From the NCBI GenBank assembly GCA_030549775.1, contig CM060177.1, positions 64,358,638-64,422,637 of the forward strand: 64,000 bases of DNA. The letters run 5' to 3'. Positions 37,517 through 51,500 of this stretch are shown here, in pieces. The notes beneath the pieces were generated by a model. That model made no database searches, was not told the DNA's origin, and saw only the letters and a program-made list of their open reading frames with translations. The stretch comes from Tamarix chinensis. Its lineage: Eukaryota; Streptophyta; Magnoliopsida; Caryophyllales; Tamaricaceae. The position numbers were made by a program, and so were the translations under genes. Numbering within the stretch: position 1 is the stretch's first letter; each line of letters opens with the position of its first letter.

Positions 37517-38113
37517 TGACGTACAATTAGTATTTTTGTATTAGTTAATTATTTATGATTATAATTTGTTTTATTTTTCATAATTATTAAATAGCATCAA
37601 TATTAATATTATTGTTATTAAATAATTATTTATGATAACAATTATTCTTTTATATTGCTTATTGAATCATAATTAGAAGTAATAATGTTTTTTATTTAAA
37701 ACCAATATATTAAATTCTAATAAATTAAATTATTAACTTAATTTATCTATCAAAAATATTAAATACCATTAGTCCAAAAAATATATTTTATTTGCCCTTT
37801 TTTCCTTTTTTCTTTCCCCCTTTCTTCCTTTTCTTTTCCTTCTTTTTTCCTTTTCTTCTTTTTTCCTCTTCAAGGTGCTTGGCCTGCTTCCCTTCTCCCC
37901 CCTTGCGTTGGGTCAGCGGCCCACTCCCTTCCTTTCCTTCTCCTCCCTCTCCCGCGTGACTGCCCCAACCTGTCTCCTCCTTTTTCTTTTTCTTTCCATT
38001 TCCCCTAGGTTGGCTCAACCCAACTTCTTTTTTTCTCTCCCCCTCCCTCATGCACAGGTCGGCCCACTTCCCTTTCCTTCTACCCCACCTAGCCGGCCTA
38101 CCTCTCCTTTTCT

Positions 38114-38317
38114 CTTCTTCTTCTTCTTCTTCTTCTTCTTCTTCTTCTTCTTCTTCTTCTTCTTCTTCTTCTTCTTCTTCTTCTTCTTCTTCTTCTTCTT
38201 CTTCTTCTTCTTCTTCTTCTTCTTCTTCTTCTTCTTCTTCTTCTTCTTCTTCTTCTTCTTCTTCTTCTTCTTCTTCTTCTTCTTCTTCTTCTTCTTCTTC
38301 TTCTTCTTCTTCTTCTT
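38114..38317. repeat. Expanded (TTC/GAA)n array of about 68 units
   Basis: About 204 bases of uninterrupted CTT/TTC triplets. At the matching place in copy A (about 16,860-16,878) there are only about six AAG units. Being nearly pure, the array must be recent, or the assembly is uncertain there. Confidence 0.95.
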
Positions 38318-39174
38318 TCCCTCATCCTCCTCCTTTGACTGCTACATGCCATGGCAACCTGCACACCGCCTGCAACCCTACTCTCGCTCTCCCTTTCTCC
38401 CCCGTCCCTTTCCTCCCATTTTTGGACCAAAATCAAGCTTGCCACCCTTCCCCATGTACCTTCCTTTTCCTTCTCCTTCTCCCTGCAACCTACCATCCTA
38501 CCACCTGCAACCTCTGCCTCAGCCTGCACCTGCCTCCTCTCCTTTCCCTCTTCCTTTTTTTCTCCTTATAACCTTCCCTTCTACTCATTTTTTACTTGCC
38601 TCGAGCCCCTTCACGCCTTATAGAGCCCTCTCTCTTTACCTTCTTTCACTCTTTTCCTCCTCCCTTGTTTTTGCTCCCCACCCTCAATTGTCGCCCCTTC
38701 CACCCATTTGACCACCTACACCACCTCCCTAACACCCCCACCAACCTCCTTACACCACCCCGTCACCCCCACATGCCCTTGCAGCCTCCTTCCCTCCCTC
38801 TCTTTTTTTTCCTCTCCTTAGCAACCTCCACTCTGCACCAACACCGTCTGCCACCCTCCTTCCTCTTCCGCCGCCACCACATCCACCAATACACTCGCTG
38901 GAACCTCCCATTCCACCACCTGGCCTCCCTTGGCCGAAACCTAACCCTACAAATCCTCCCTTCCCCTCTTCTCTTCCATTGCTTCTTCTCCTCAGACACT
39001 CTTGCATCCTCTTTTTCCAACCCTGCAGCCGCCACCTCCACCACCCTGAGCTGCCAATCATCGACCCCCAACCACCACCTACACCCCTACATCCTCCCTG
39101 CATCCAACCACTACCCTAACTCCCCTCCACATGCTCTCCACACCACTCCCAAAAACCTTACCCCAACTAACCGC

Positions 39175-39306
39175 AAGGGATGACAATTTTCCCCGAGGTT
39201 TCGGGGGCCTGTGTGGGATTCCCCATTCGGGGAGAGAATTTGGGGATTTTTTACGGGATTTTCTTGGGGATAGGTTGGGAGTCCCCATCCCCGAACCCAC
39301 CCCGAA

Positions 39307-39344
<38 letters not shown>

Positions 39345-39624
39345 TATTTTTTTTATATAATTATATAATTATATATATATAATATAATTTTTTTATAGTA
39401 TACAAATTAAAAGTATAATATAAAAAAGGCTTGAGGATCGGGGATCGAGTTGGGAATAAATTGAGGATGGAAAATAGATCGGGGATCCGGTTGGGTATAG
39501 GAATTTGATCCCAGCGAGGATCGGGTCGGGAAATCCTTGATAAATAAATCATGGATCGGATCGAATTCGGGAAGGGGGATGCGGATGGGGTCCTCATCCC
39601 CGATCCGCCCCTTTGCCATCCCTA
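39175..39624. mobile_element. hAT-like MITE, copy C
   Basis: The 450-bp element starts AAGGGATGACAATTTTCCCC and ends CCCCTTTGCCATCCCTA, inverted relative to copy A. The flanks CTAACCGC (39,167-39,174) and CCAGCCAC (39,625-39,632) are the decayed 8-bp target duplication; all three differences are transitions. The centre (39,312-39,385) is an AT-repeat palindrome. Confidence 0.8.
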
Positions 39625-40625
39625 CCAGCCACCCTTCATTCTTCCATCCCTCTTCAACTCCCTCCTTCCTTGCTATTTTGCATGCAACTCACGTTGCGTG
39701 AGCTCTGCCTTTCATTTTGAGCAATTTGGATTAATTCTGAGGTATAATAATGGTTAACATTAGTATGTATCTAATAATGTTTTTGATAAAGGTTTATTAT
39801 TTTGATTTTTATGCTCCTAATATGATAAATATTAATATTATTTTTAGGTATTGATTTTACTAATCAAAGCTCAAACCTTTAACTAGGGTACCAGTAAGGT
39901 TTAATTTTTGCTGGAAATAAGGTAATCATTATACCCTACTAAAATGTATAGATATATGTATGCTAGCATATTAGAATTTTTAATATGATTTATATGCATA
40001 ATGTATGTTGTTAAGTATAATGTGTTTAGTGGCATATGTTAGTTGATGAAACAGAAAAGCATGATGATTTATGTGCCATGCGTAGAAAAAAATCTTAAGG
40101 GAAGGATCCTTGCTATTAATGATAATGTTAAATGTACATGTATGATATGATATGCTAATGCGGCCATTTGTTGCATAAATATATTATAGGCCCTAGGGGC
40201 ATTTTAGTAATATTTCTTGTGTAAGGGTATGACCTAAATAAGTGTAGGTGCTAATGTATATTAATGATACACCAATTACTTTTAATTATAACAATGATTA
40301 ATATTATAATTATTTGTAATAATGGCTAATATTTTTAATAATTGTTAAGTTGTCATTACAATCAATAGTTATTAATGTTAATTTATTATTTATAACTCTA
40401 AATAACATAAATTTTTTTTATTTAATTAGAATTATGTTTAATAATATTTTTTGAATTATAATTAATTTTTTAAATTAATATTATTTTTACTAAATATTTC
40501 TTTAGAATTATAATTAACATTTTTTTGTTTGATTATGATTAATATTATTCATATAAGGTAGTTATTTATTATTAAAATTAGCTTTACTTGTATTGATTAA
40601 TTTATTAATTTTAACATCGATTACA

Positions 40626-40745
40626 TGACAATGAGATATGACACTTTCAACTTGCTCTTCAGGCATACAGTTTTTGTAAACTTTATCTGCACATTTCTTG
40701 TAGAGATAAGACACATTATACACCACCATGATTTCGTATTTTATT
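40626..40745 (-). pseudogene. Orphan gypsy integrase zinc-finger fragment, copy C
   Basis: The reverse strand reads YNVSYLYKKCADKVYKNC, then MPEEQVESVISHCH, the counterpart of 14,441-14,560. This copy has KKCADKV where A has KKCAHKV; D is the usual family residue, so C is closer to the ancestral form there. Confidence 0.55.
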
Positions 40746-41741
40746 TTGGTTTAGCTTGTGTTGAATTTTGGTAGATCTTTTGATATTGTATTTATTATTT
40801 TATATAGTTTTATAAGTCTTGTATCAGACTCAGATTTGGTAACAGTCACACCTGGCTCGTGGGACATAAGTTTGTTTTTTAGCATTGCATCCATCATAGG
40901 TCAGTTAATGAATGTACCTCTCCTATGTTATATAAGACGGTAATACCATGTATTTTCAATTTACTTTCTACAAAATGTCTAGTAAAACAAAAGAAAATTT
41001 ATGATCATAAAAATGGAGGTTTTACGGTAAAGAATATAAAAAAAAGAAATATAGCTTCCTTTTAAGGCATGATTTTAACATTTGATAGTTTCGAGTACAA
41101 ATCTTGATGTATTTAAAATGCTCATTTTTGGCAATAAAATTATTTACTTACCAATAACAATAATGGATATTTTGAACTATTTCCACAAATTAGTGTGTGT
41201 TTAGTATTGGTATTATTATTATCTACATTATTACTTCGTACAGATTCACACCCTTTGATTTGTCTTTTATTTTTGTAAGCTTATTCTCCTAACCAAACGC
41301 ATATTATTACACCATAGGTAGGTCCCATTATTTTTTAATTAAAGACCCAACTATAATTATTAATTATAGTTACTATTATACTCGCATTAATTACTCACCG
41401 CTTACTTTTCTTATCTTCTTCTATCCAACTATAATTATTAATTATAATTAATAAAAATATTGTTATTCTTAAATAAAATTCAATAACCATCATAAATAAT
41501 ATTAATTATAATTAAAAATAATTATTTAATAATAATACTCATTGCAATGATAAACTAATACATAATAAATTTGGTATTAATCATAACAAATACCAAAAAA
41601 AGTATAATCATACATAGGAAATTTATAAAAATCATATCAATTATAACTATAAATTAATAATTAATAAAAATATTATTATTCATGATTATAAATGATTCAC
41701 GAGCTGAGCGTGAAGCGCACATACTGATAATATCACTAAAG

Positions 41742-42607
41742 ATATGATTGCACCCTTTGGAATAAAGTGGCTGTGGGGAAGCTGCTTTGGAATCTTTGCT
41801 ACAAGAAGGACACCCTTTGGGTCAAATGGGTTCATTCCATTTACCTAAGCTCTTAACCTTTGTGGTCATTTACCTCAGTCCATAAATGCTCTTGGCATCT
41901 CCCGCAAATCTTCAAGCTCAAAACTCATTTTTAGGTTTTCTTCTCTAATTCTCAGGTTGTGGACAAAATCATAAAACAAGATGGATCCTACAGTATCAAG
42001 AAAATGTATGATCTCACTAAGCATCATAGGGAAAAAGTTTGGTGGTGGCCTATTCCTTGGTACGGCTTGGCTGCCCCCAAACACCAATTTATTACCTAGC
42101 TTGATATCCAAAACAGGTTGATGACCAAGGAGAGATTGAAACAGCTGAACCTTATTGAGGACATATAATGCATTCTGTGCAGGAAAAGACAGGAGGAGGA
42201 CATCAAACATCTTATGTTTGACTACCCTTATAGTCCAGAAATTTAGGTGAAGATTAGTAACTCCTTTAACTGAAGGGATCATACTCAATCATGGGAGTTA
42301 GAACTTAGAATCTTAGCTAAAAACACAAAGCAATGCAAGAGGAAGAAGGACATACTTAGAGCACTTTTTTTCACTTTCATAGGTTCGATTTGGTAAGAAA
42401 GAAATGCTAGAATATTTAGAAATAATTCTCGACACTCTCGTGTACTTATTAAAAACATTTATTTTGTGGTGTCAAGTAGGATTTTTGCTTCTCATTGTGA
42501 CAATAAGTATGACCAATGGAAAGATTATATGGATGCTTTGGTGGTCTAATCTAGTTTGTACATATCTCCATTTTTTGTAGTAATAAAATTACTTACTTAC
42601 AAAAAAA
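41742..42607 (+). mobile_element. 5'-truncated L1-type LINE, copy C (zf-RVT tail)
   Basis: This is the same insertion as 12,580-13,444, here on the forward strand. It reads NKVAVGKLLWNLCYKK, DTLWVKWVHSIYL and later a CxLC-type zinc segment, with several stops. A poly(A) run at 42,601-42,609 is followed by the target duplication AATATCACTAAAG (42,608-42,620), whose partner is at 41,729-41,741. The perfect 13-bp match fits L1-type insertion. Confidence 0.9.
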
Positions 42608-42620
42608 AATATCACTAAAG

Positions 42621-45583
42621 GTAACACGAAGCGTGGATATTTTGACTTGAAGCAAAAGCTAACGAGAGGGAGGGAGCGGGATCGATCAAGCTCAGAATTA
42701 AAGTGACTCTTAGTTGTTTATTGCTACTATTTGGTGTACAGACTGGATTCACTGTGATTTGGTTGTCCAACAAACTATAATTATTTTATTGGTATTATAT
42801 GATTAATATAAATAAAATTACTATAAATATTTTCCATTATATTTATGAAAAAATAATAAATAAGAATAATATTAAATAATATATATTAGTTCATAAACAT
42901 ATTATGAGTTTTAATTATAATTAAATAAGAAATATATATAATATCAACTGTCATAAATAATTTCAAAAATACTAATAGTGATATAAACTAATAATTATTA
43001 AAAATAGCACTAGTCAAAATTATAAATAATTAGTTAACAAGAAAAATACAAATTGGCGTTTTGAGCAACAAATTAATAAGAATAATATTTATTATAACTA
43101 TAATTTAATAATTAATTAAAACTAGTATTAATTATAATTATAAATAACTAATTAATCAATACAAGTACTATTAATTTTAATGATCATATTTTTACTTGTA
43201 ATGAAATTATTAATACAAAGAGTAAAAGTTGTAATAATAATTAATTAATAAACAACCATAACTATACATTATAATAAGAATAATAGTTATTATAACTATA
43301 AATTTATAACTAAGTATATGTAGAAATAATTATATTTAAAAATTTTAATTAATCTATACAAATAATATAAATACATTTTTTATATGCATAGTACTAATCA
43401 TAGTTATAGAAATAATTATATTTAAAAAAGTTAATTATCTATACAAATGATAATATTCGTTAATTTTTTTAGCTAATTTTTTTGTTATATCAATATTCTT
43501 AATTGTACTTATATAATCAATACATCTAAAGTTAAATTAATTATAAGCAATAACTATTAGTTTTAATATGAAATTAATAATTATTCAAAAAGATTAATCA
43601 TTATTAGAAGTAATTAATCAATGAAAAAAAATATCAACTATACTAATAAATAGAAAGTTAGTAGAATAATATTTACTTTAACTATAAATGTAAACTTATT
43701 AAAATATTATTAATCATAATTATAAATAATTAACCAGTACAAATAATAATAATTTTAATAATAGCTATATTTTTTATAATAATGATGATGATCATAATTA
43801 TAAATAATATTATTAATTATAATTAATAAGATAATCATATATATAAATATTAATTATAATTAATAAAATATTATTAGTCTTAATGGTAATCAAATAATCA
43901 ATACAACTAATATTAGTTATAATTATAAATAATTAATACCTAACTTAAATATTAATCATAATTATAAATAATAACAATGCAAATATTATTAACGATAATC
44001 AAAATTTTAAATAATTAACCACTACAAATAATAATAATTTTAATGAGAAATAAATTTTTACAAGATTAATTATAAATAAATAATTATTACAAAATTATGG
44101 AAGTTATAAACATATGTAAATAATGAATAAAGAAAATTGATATTATTCATAAATATAATAATACATAATTAATACAAAAATGTATAATATTTAATCTATA
44201 AGAAAATAAAAATATATCTTATGAAGATATCACATCTTAAAATTAGATAATTTGTCAAAATCTTTATTCCATATGTTTTTATTAATATATCTTATTAAAA
44301 TACATCTTAGTTGATATATGAATAAAATTTATCTTACCAAACCATACATTTTAATTTCTATTTATGTAATACAAGTCTAAAAAAATATAAACTTTCTTAT
44401 GAGACCATTTTCATGTAATTTGTTTTTTATAGATTTTTTTAATTAATCAAGTTAGAGAATAGTGGAATTAGCACCTACTACTAACATGCAATCAATGGAC
44501 ATGTCAAAATTATGTAAAAATAACACCTACTACCAATCATATATATAAAAATATAGTACAAGGGTCAACATATCTTAATTAAATTAATATAATACAACTT
44601 TAAGTTCTAGTTTGTTGCAATAAGGTGAAGAAAAATAATGTTAGCTATAAGTAAAAAAAAATAAACAAAATTAATCTTATTCATAAGTATAATAATAAAT
44701 TATTAATAAAAAAATCTATATGATTAAATCTATAAATAAACAAAAATATATCTTATGAAAATATCATGTAAAAAAATTAAATCAATAAAATTTTAATGGT
44801 AATAATAAGAAAATATATATAAACATAATGATAATAATAATAATCATAAAAATAATGGCAATGACAAGAAAACAAGTAATACTAATAAGAAAAATAATAA
44901 TTATAACATTAATATTAGTAAAATAAAAATAATAAATTATTAAAATTTTCTAATAAGATACATAAGTAAAAATAAGGTGTCGAAAAGGAACCCTAATAAA
45001 AAAAAATCTAAACCCTTAAATTATACATCCCTATGCCAATAATAAGGTGAAAAAAAGTAAATTTTCGGAGCTAAAAATGTCTTGTTATCAATTTACATGG
45101 TCATATAATAAAGTAAGTACATAACAAATGCAATAAAAAGGATCCACAATCAGAAATGTTTTACTTAAACTAATCCAATCTATGCATGAATACATTTAAC
45201 AAAAACTATACATAACTATATACAACTTGAATATTCAAACAACACCCTAATTTGAAAATTCGCAATCCATGTATAATAATTACAAACCCTCATAACAATA
45301 AACATCATCCAAAGAGAAAATTCATACCATATTTTTTAGAGAAGGCTACACAATTTTAATGATAAAAACTAACCTAAAGCATCAAAATCTTCAACTTAAT
45401 CAACCTCCAAAAGAAATATTCAACAGTTAAAATAACAACCTAAATTTGAGGCACAACAATAACTCTCTCACTTATGGAAAGGTAGCAAAATTAATGGTCC
45501 CTTTATAGGCGAAAATTGAGCTAGTTGTTAAAGAAATGAATCCAAATGTAGAAGTATAAACTTTTTCATGTGTAAATAATAAT

Positions 45584-45619
<36 letters not shown>

Positions 45620-45975
45620 AATAATAATAATAATAATTACTAAACTTACTCAAAATCCAATAATGATAACCACATTTAGAAGATAGGTAAAATACATATA
45701 ACAATGCCATGAAATACATGCTAATCATGCAAGTGCCCATTTGACGTCGCAAGAACAATTTAGAGAGCAGTAATAGGCTTCGATGTTTGGCAGGAGCAAC
45801 TGTTCAGCTTGGTCAAATTATAGGGCCTATTGTTATGATCCTCTTTGCTTTAATTAATCTTTTTACTGCAAATCTCCTCTACTATTATAAGACTAGTAAC
45901 CCTACAACTAGTTAGAAGAATCACACCAACAAGAAGGCAGTTTAATCCATCCTATGCAATAACAACAACATTAAC

Positions 45976-46061
<86 letters not shown>

Positions 46062-48520
46062 CTTATGCCCGGCATCAATCCTTTTTAGTACCTAACTGGT
46101 TTGAAATATTGCCAACCCATTATTACGTCGAGCCAACACAAACCCTTTATATAACATTCCAAGATATATGATCATCTCCTGATAACATACGTCTAAAATA
46201 TTATTCATGTTATTTATGGAAAGATAAATACTCCCACATGTGCTCATTAACTGTATCATATGGTATAGGTTGGAGCACATGAAGGGAGTAAAGCAGAGAC
46301 AGTCTGAGTTTAAAACTAGAGCATAAACTAAAAATGATGTCGGATAAGGAAATAGTCAAATAAGAGAGTTGTGTGTTTAGAATATAGTAATTAGACTTTA
46401 TTTTATGTACATCACATTTGAATGCCCCTGTGACACACATCGACACATAGCCATCTATTTATATGATGTGTAATGAAAGAACAGATCTGTCGAGTGGTTA
46501 AGAAGTATTATCAGAAGAATTTTGCACACAAAAGCAAGGATAATAGCTCTAGCAGCTATGGTTTACCACATCTAGAAGGCCAAAAATTTTGCTAATTTTG
46601 AAAACAAGTATATGGGCACGACTATAATTTTCATGAAAATTAAAATGTGAGTTTACACACCCCACTCAACTATACCCTACAAGTATAAACTTGTGATCTA
46701 AGAGAGACAGGGAAGAGTATTAAGGCTCTATTGGGATAATAGTTTATAATTGATTTGGCATCATAAGGATTGGAAACACAGTTGGATAATGGCAGGAACA
46801 AATGGTTACTGATGATGTAGTAGGTATAGTATATCTTAGCTCAGACAGGATTGTGAAAGGAGGAAAAAGAAAATAGATAATTTTAATAGATTGAAACGTA
46901 GAAAAAAAGGACTAAGCTAAAAAATAAATGTATTATAATATAACCATTATAAATAATACAACCTACATAAATTAGAGATCTAAGTACAAAGAGGGCATCA
47001 TTGCTAATAATCTAGAATTAAAAAAAAAAGATCAAAATGGGAGTTCATAACATCGCCAACTAAATCCATTCAAACAACACAAACAAAGGCCTCGCACAAA
47101 AGATTACTATCACTACACAATTTTTGACAAAAAAAATTAGACACAAAAAATAATCACATAAAGCATAAACAATCACATATTACAACTACAAAAATACCCA
47201 AGAGAAGCCAACAAATTGGTATAATAGAACAAACAAAATAAACTTCATAATATTTTAAATGACAAATAAGCTCTCAAAATAAAATAAATAAGCTACAAAT
47301 ACACAATCACAACTCATAATCAAAATGCACATGCAACAAACTTTTAGAAATGAAAATTTAAGCACCTTTTTTTTTCAGCTACCACGATAAGATAAAATTT
47401 AAGACACTAAGATAAAACTAATGAACAATAAGTATAAAAGAAAGAAGAAGAATTAAATTTCACTCAAAAGGCAAGGATAAATAGGATTTTTGGAAATATT
47501 AAGCTATATAATTCCCTCAAAATAAGTTCCAAAGAAATTTCGAATTAAAGCAAACCAAAGTTTTCCCCATACACCAATAATTTAAGATAAAATCAACTTA
47601 CGCATCAAAAATTGATACCCAATTTTTTTTAGTTTTAATAGTTTAATTTATAAAATATGCAAACCATAATTAACAAATGATTAAACTTGACAAGCTAAAA
47701 CACCATTAAACAAGCAGTCTATGTTAAATGAATAAATATTAATTATTAGTAATAAATACTAATAAATCATAATAGTTAATAATATAACTTTATTAATAAT
47801 AATAATAATTGATAATATATTATTACTAATATAATATACTGATTAGAAAATAATAATAATCGTGATAATTAATTAAAAATTCATTACTAATAACAAATGC
47901 TTACAACGACTTAAAAAAATTTACTTTTATTACCAAAACTGAATAAACTAATTTATTGTTTTTACTTATTATTAATGCTAAAAAGAATAATAATAGTAAT
48001 AATAATAATAGATAATTATAAATTAATTATTAATAATAATATATTATTTATTATGTCAAATTATGTTAAGAATAAAGAAAATTTAATATTAATAATATTA
48101 TTAATTATATGTTATAATAATTATTTTATTAATATTAAATTAATATTAATTATTATCTCATCCTATATTATTAGTGTTTATCCAATATATCTTGTAAGTT
48201 ATTAAACTAACTTGAAGAGAAACCAACACCGAGTTGATTGTTATGTAATTAAAAACCACATATACCATATAAAAAAAAAATGGAACTTCATATACAAATA
48301 ATAATAAGATAATAAAAACCTTCTACTTGGATTAATAACTAAAATCAATAAAAGAATCGATGGCTGCCACACTACATGACAGTGGAACAAATATTTGGGT
48401 TTGAACATTGAAATATTAAGTAGATGGGTAGGGAAAGAACCAAGACATAAGAACAAAGGCCAAGCAAATAATCGCATAAGATTGGAAATGGTTTCTAATT
48501 ACATACTTTAATCTAAGAAA
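42621..48520. other. AT-rich noncoding part of copy C
   Basis: No gene is seen. Two microsatellite blocks stand out: (CAA)n followed by (TAA)n at 45,583-45,637, and about 28 units of TAA at 45,976-46,059. Copy A has about 15 units at the second site and lacks the first. Confidence 0.7.
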
Positions 48521-48525
48521 ATGAT

Positions 48526-48530
48526 CTGAC
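48526..48530 (-). other. Empty integration site of the copy A gypsy element
   Basis: The reverse strand reads GGCTTGTGTCAGATCATT without interruption. In copy A the same sequence is split after GTCGG by the gypsy element, and GTCAG is repeated at its far end. Copy B also reads through (33,080-33,084, GTCTG). Confidence 0.93.
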
Positions 48531-51500
48531 ACAAGCCAGCAAAGAAGAAAAATGCAATATAAAATTGACAACAAACCTTCACTACAAATAACGAGTAAAA
48601 AATTATCCTAATAATTCAAGATCCATTTTTAAAAATTAAACTAAACCCAAACTCTTATAAATTAGATCCATTAAAAAATAATTATATCCTAAATACCATT
48701 ATCTTCCACCTATTGAGTTGAACCTCAACTCCCTTAACTAGAAACTTCACATACATGCCTGAGGTTATTCCAATGGATCGCTTAAAATTAGGTATAATAA
48801 GATTGAAGCAACACTACCTTTCATTAGATATAATAATAATAATAATAATAATATAATAATAATATTAATTATTAATAGAGGCTTTTATTGTTATTTATTT
48901 TAACAATGATAAATTTTTTAATATAATTTTTATCTGCTAATATTAATTTTTATTTATTTTCACAATTATTTATATATTAATTAATATATTATTATTATTA
49001 TTAAGAAATAAATAATTTATAATTATCTATAATTATTATCAATCTTTTTAGCATTAATAATAATTTATCTTAAAATAAAACCAACGCTGATTTTAATGTC
49101 ATGCAATCAGAAAACTATATAGACCATATAAACAAAATAAAAAAATACAACTTCACATACAAATAATAAGATACCAAAAGCCTTTTCTTTAGATCAATAA
49201 CTAAAATTAATAAAAGCATTGACTAGCCAACCACACTTTTCATGATAGTGGAACAAATATTTGGATTTGAATGTGACATATTTGGGAGATGGGGCAAGGG
49301 AAGAACCAAGACAAAAAAAAAACAAAGGCCAAGCAAATCATTGCATAGGATTAGAAAATGGTTGCTACTTGCACACTTTAATCTAAGAATATGATTCGAC
49401 ACAAACATTATCAAAAAGCAGATAAAATTACCTTAAACAAACAAGCCATCATACCATGCAAAGAAGAAAAATATAATATGAAATTGACAACAAATCTTCA
49501 CCAAAACTAACCCATTAAAAATTCGTGCTAATAATTTAACAGTCATTCTCAAGGAATTACAATATATTCTACTAGTCATGTTTAATAAATTTTGATATCG
49601 AAAAAAATTAATATGCAACTTATTTTATAATAAATTATAATTTTCATGTGACTTCATTTGATATGACTTGTTACTTTCAAAAATTAAATACTTTATTACT
49701 TTATTTACTTCTAGTACTTAAATATGAACACCATCTAACTAAACCCAAACTTAATTAAAATTCAGGAACCATCCAAAGCCTATCCACTTTTTATAAATCA
49801 AATAACATATTATCTCTTATAGATTAGATCCATTAAAAATTAATAATACCATAAATGCCATAATCTTCCATCCATTTTGCTAAAAAACAACTCTCTTAAT
49901 TATGAGATTATTCCATTACATCACTCAAAATTAGACGTAAAGATATTGAAGCAAAGCTGCCTATCATTTTGTAATGGACTCTACCTCAAATCTCTCCTTA
50001 AACGAGACATATCTAGTCTAGCAATACCAATTACAATAAAGGCCAGATTGATGAAATCCTATCAGATAATAGAATCCATAAAATTTCTCCTGCAAGTGAA
50101 TTTACTCTAATATTAAGGAATACGCCATTAGAATAATACTTACAAATTACTATTAAGCCAATGCATAGTTACATACTTGATATAAGATGTATATATATCA
50201 GATTTGGGGTGGTTTAAGAAATGCAATAAGAGAGAGAATTTCCACAATTAAAGAGAAAGAAGAAGAAAATAAAAGCATCTAGAAATGCCAAACTTCCAAA
50301 CTAAGAAGCCAAGCTATCATAAATATACATTAATTATTTACTAAACAAATTTCCCATTCAACCATCCATTAGAGATAATATTAGTTCACAGGTTCTGTAA
50401 ATAGATTTACTTTCTTTAACCTGTTAAATCTGTAATTTGTTGAGAAAAATTGTTACAATCTAAATATTTACTCATTTTCACCCACTTTAGTTTTAAGGAT
50501 TCCATCTTGTAAGGTATAAAATAACCACAGCAGCAAACTTACACACTTACACATGTATTTTTAACACCCACACAAAACACCAATTAGAAAGCAACAAAGG
50601 ATCTAAAAAATCAATTTTTTACATACCCATGTGCTTTAATTTACCAACATACAAATCAACAACATAATAGTAAATTTGCTAAGCAAAGAAACCCTCTTGT
50701 TACTCACTTTTTTTCCACATTCTTCATTCTCTCTGATACATTAATTTAAATGATTTCACAAAGAGAAATCACTCCAAAGAAGTCAAAGGAAATGCTTATA
50801 GAAAGCAGAACTAGGGCCCTCAACCATTGCTAATGCAATCATCCAACATTGACATTACTACTAAAAAGTTAATACACAAGAAACCATTCACCTAACAATA
50901 TATCTAAGATGAATAAATAAAAGAAACAAAAACAAATTAAGTTTAAAGCTTGAACTTCATTACCAAGCTACTCCAAACATTATTCTTAAGACAAAAAAGT
51001 GAGGATGAAGAGTGCTTATTTATAGTTCGTCAAAACACCATCTTTGATGTGTACGAAAGACACATGGAAAACATGAAGCCACATGTTGATGGCTAGCCAC
51101 AATTGTTTCCACATTTTTCATTCCTTTTAGCTACCCCTTATATATATATATATATATATATATAGTTTAAGAATAATAATCAAAACACAACATATACCCT
51201 TGATATGCTAGGAAAAATAGCTAAAGAGAACCATTATACTGCTTTATTTTAAAGATAATCATCTAAAATAAGACATGTAAGCTAAAATACCTGCCCATTG
51301 CGTAATATCACATCAACTCAAAATCCAACAATATAAGCCAATTTAACGATCGTCAAGTAACTTATAAGAGGTTCCATGACCCTTGACCTTTTTTCCAGAG
51401 AAAAAGGAAACATAAATATATAAGCAATGATTTCCTGACTACACAAGTAAAAGAAGTTGATCCCATTATTGGAAATTGAGTCCTTCAATTCAAATAAAAA

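Larger units (their letters stand above)
37697..40266 (+). repeat. GC-rich, purine/pyrimidine-skewed repeat, copy C
   Basis: This is the inverted counterpart of 14,919-17,299. On the forward strand 37,790-39,150 is rich in C and T. It contains the expanded TTC array and the hAT-like MITE. The long open frames through it (up to 278 codons) consist of serine, phenylalanine, proline or arginine runs created by the triplet array and skewed composition. They are not evidence of genes, since copy A does not keep those frames. Confidence 0.75.

Noticed and set aside
37875..38711. A 278-codon open frame and overlapping frames on both strands across the TTC array
   Set aside because: The peptides are runs of Phe, Ser or Arg made by the triplet expansion plus skewed flanks. 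Copy A does not keep the frame.
40758..40943. A 61-codon forward frame shared with copy A (14,242-14,439)
   Set aside because: It lies partly antisense to the integrase zinc-finger fragment, has hydrophobic low-complexity composition and is kept only because the arms are recent duplicates.
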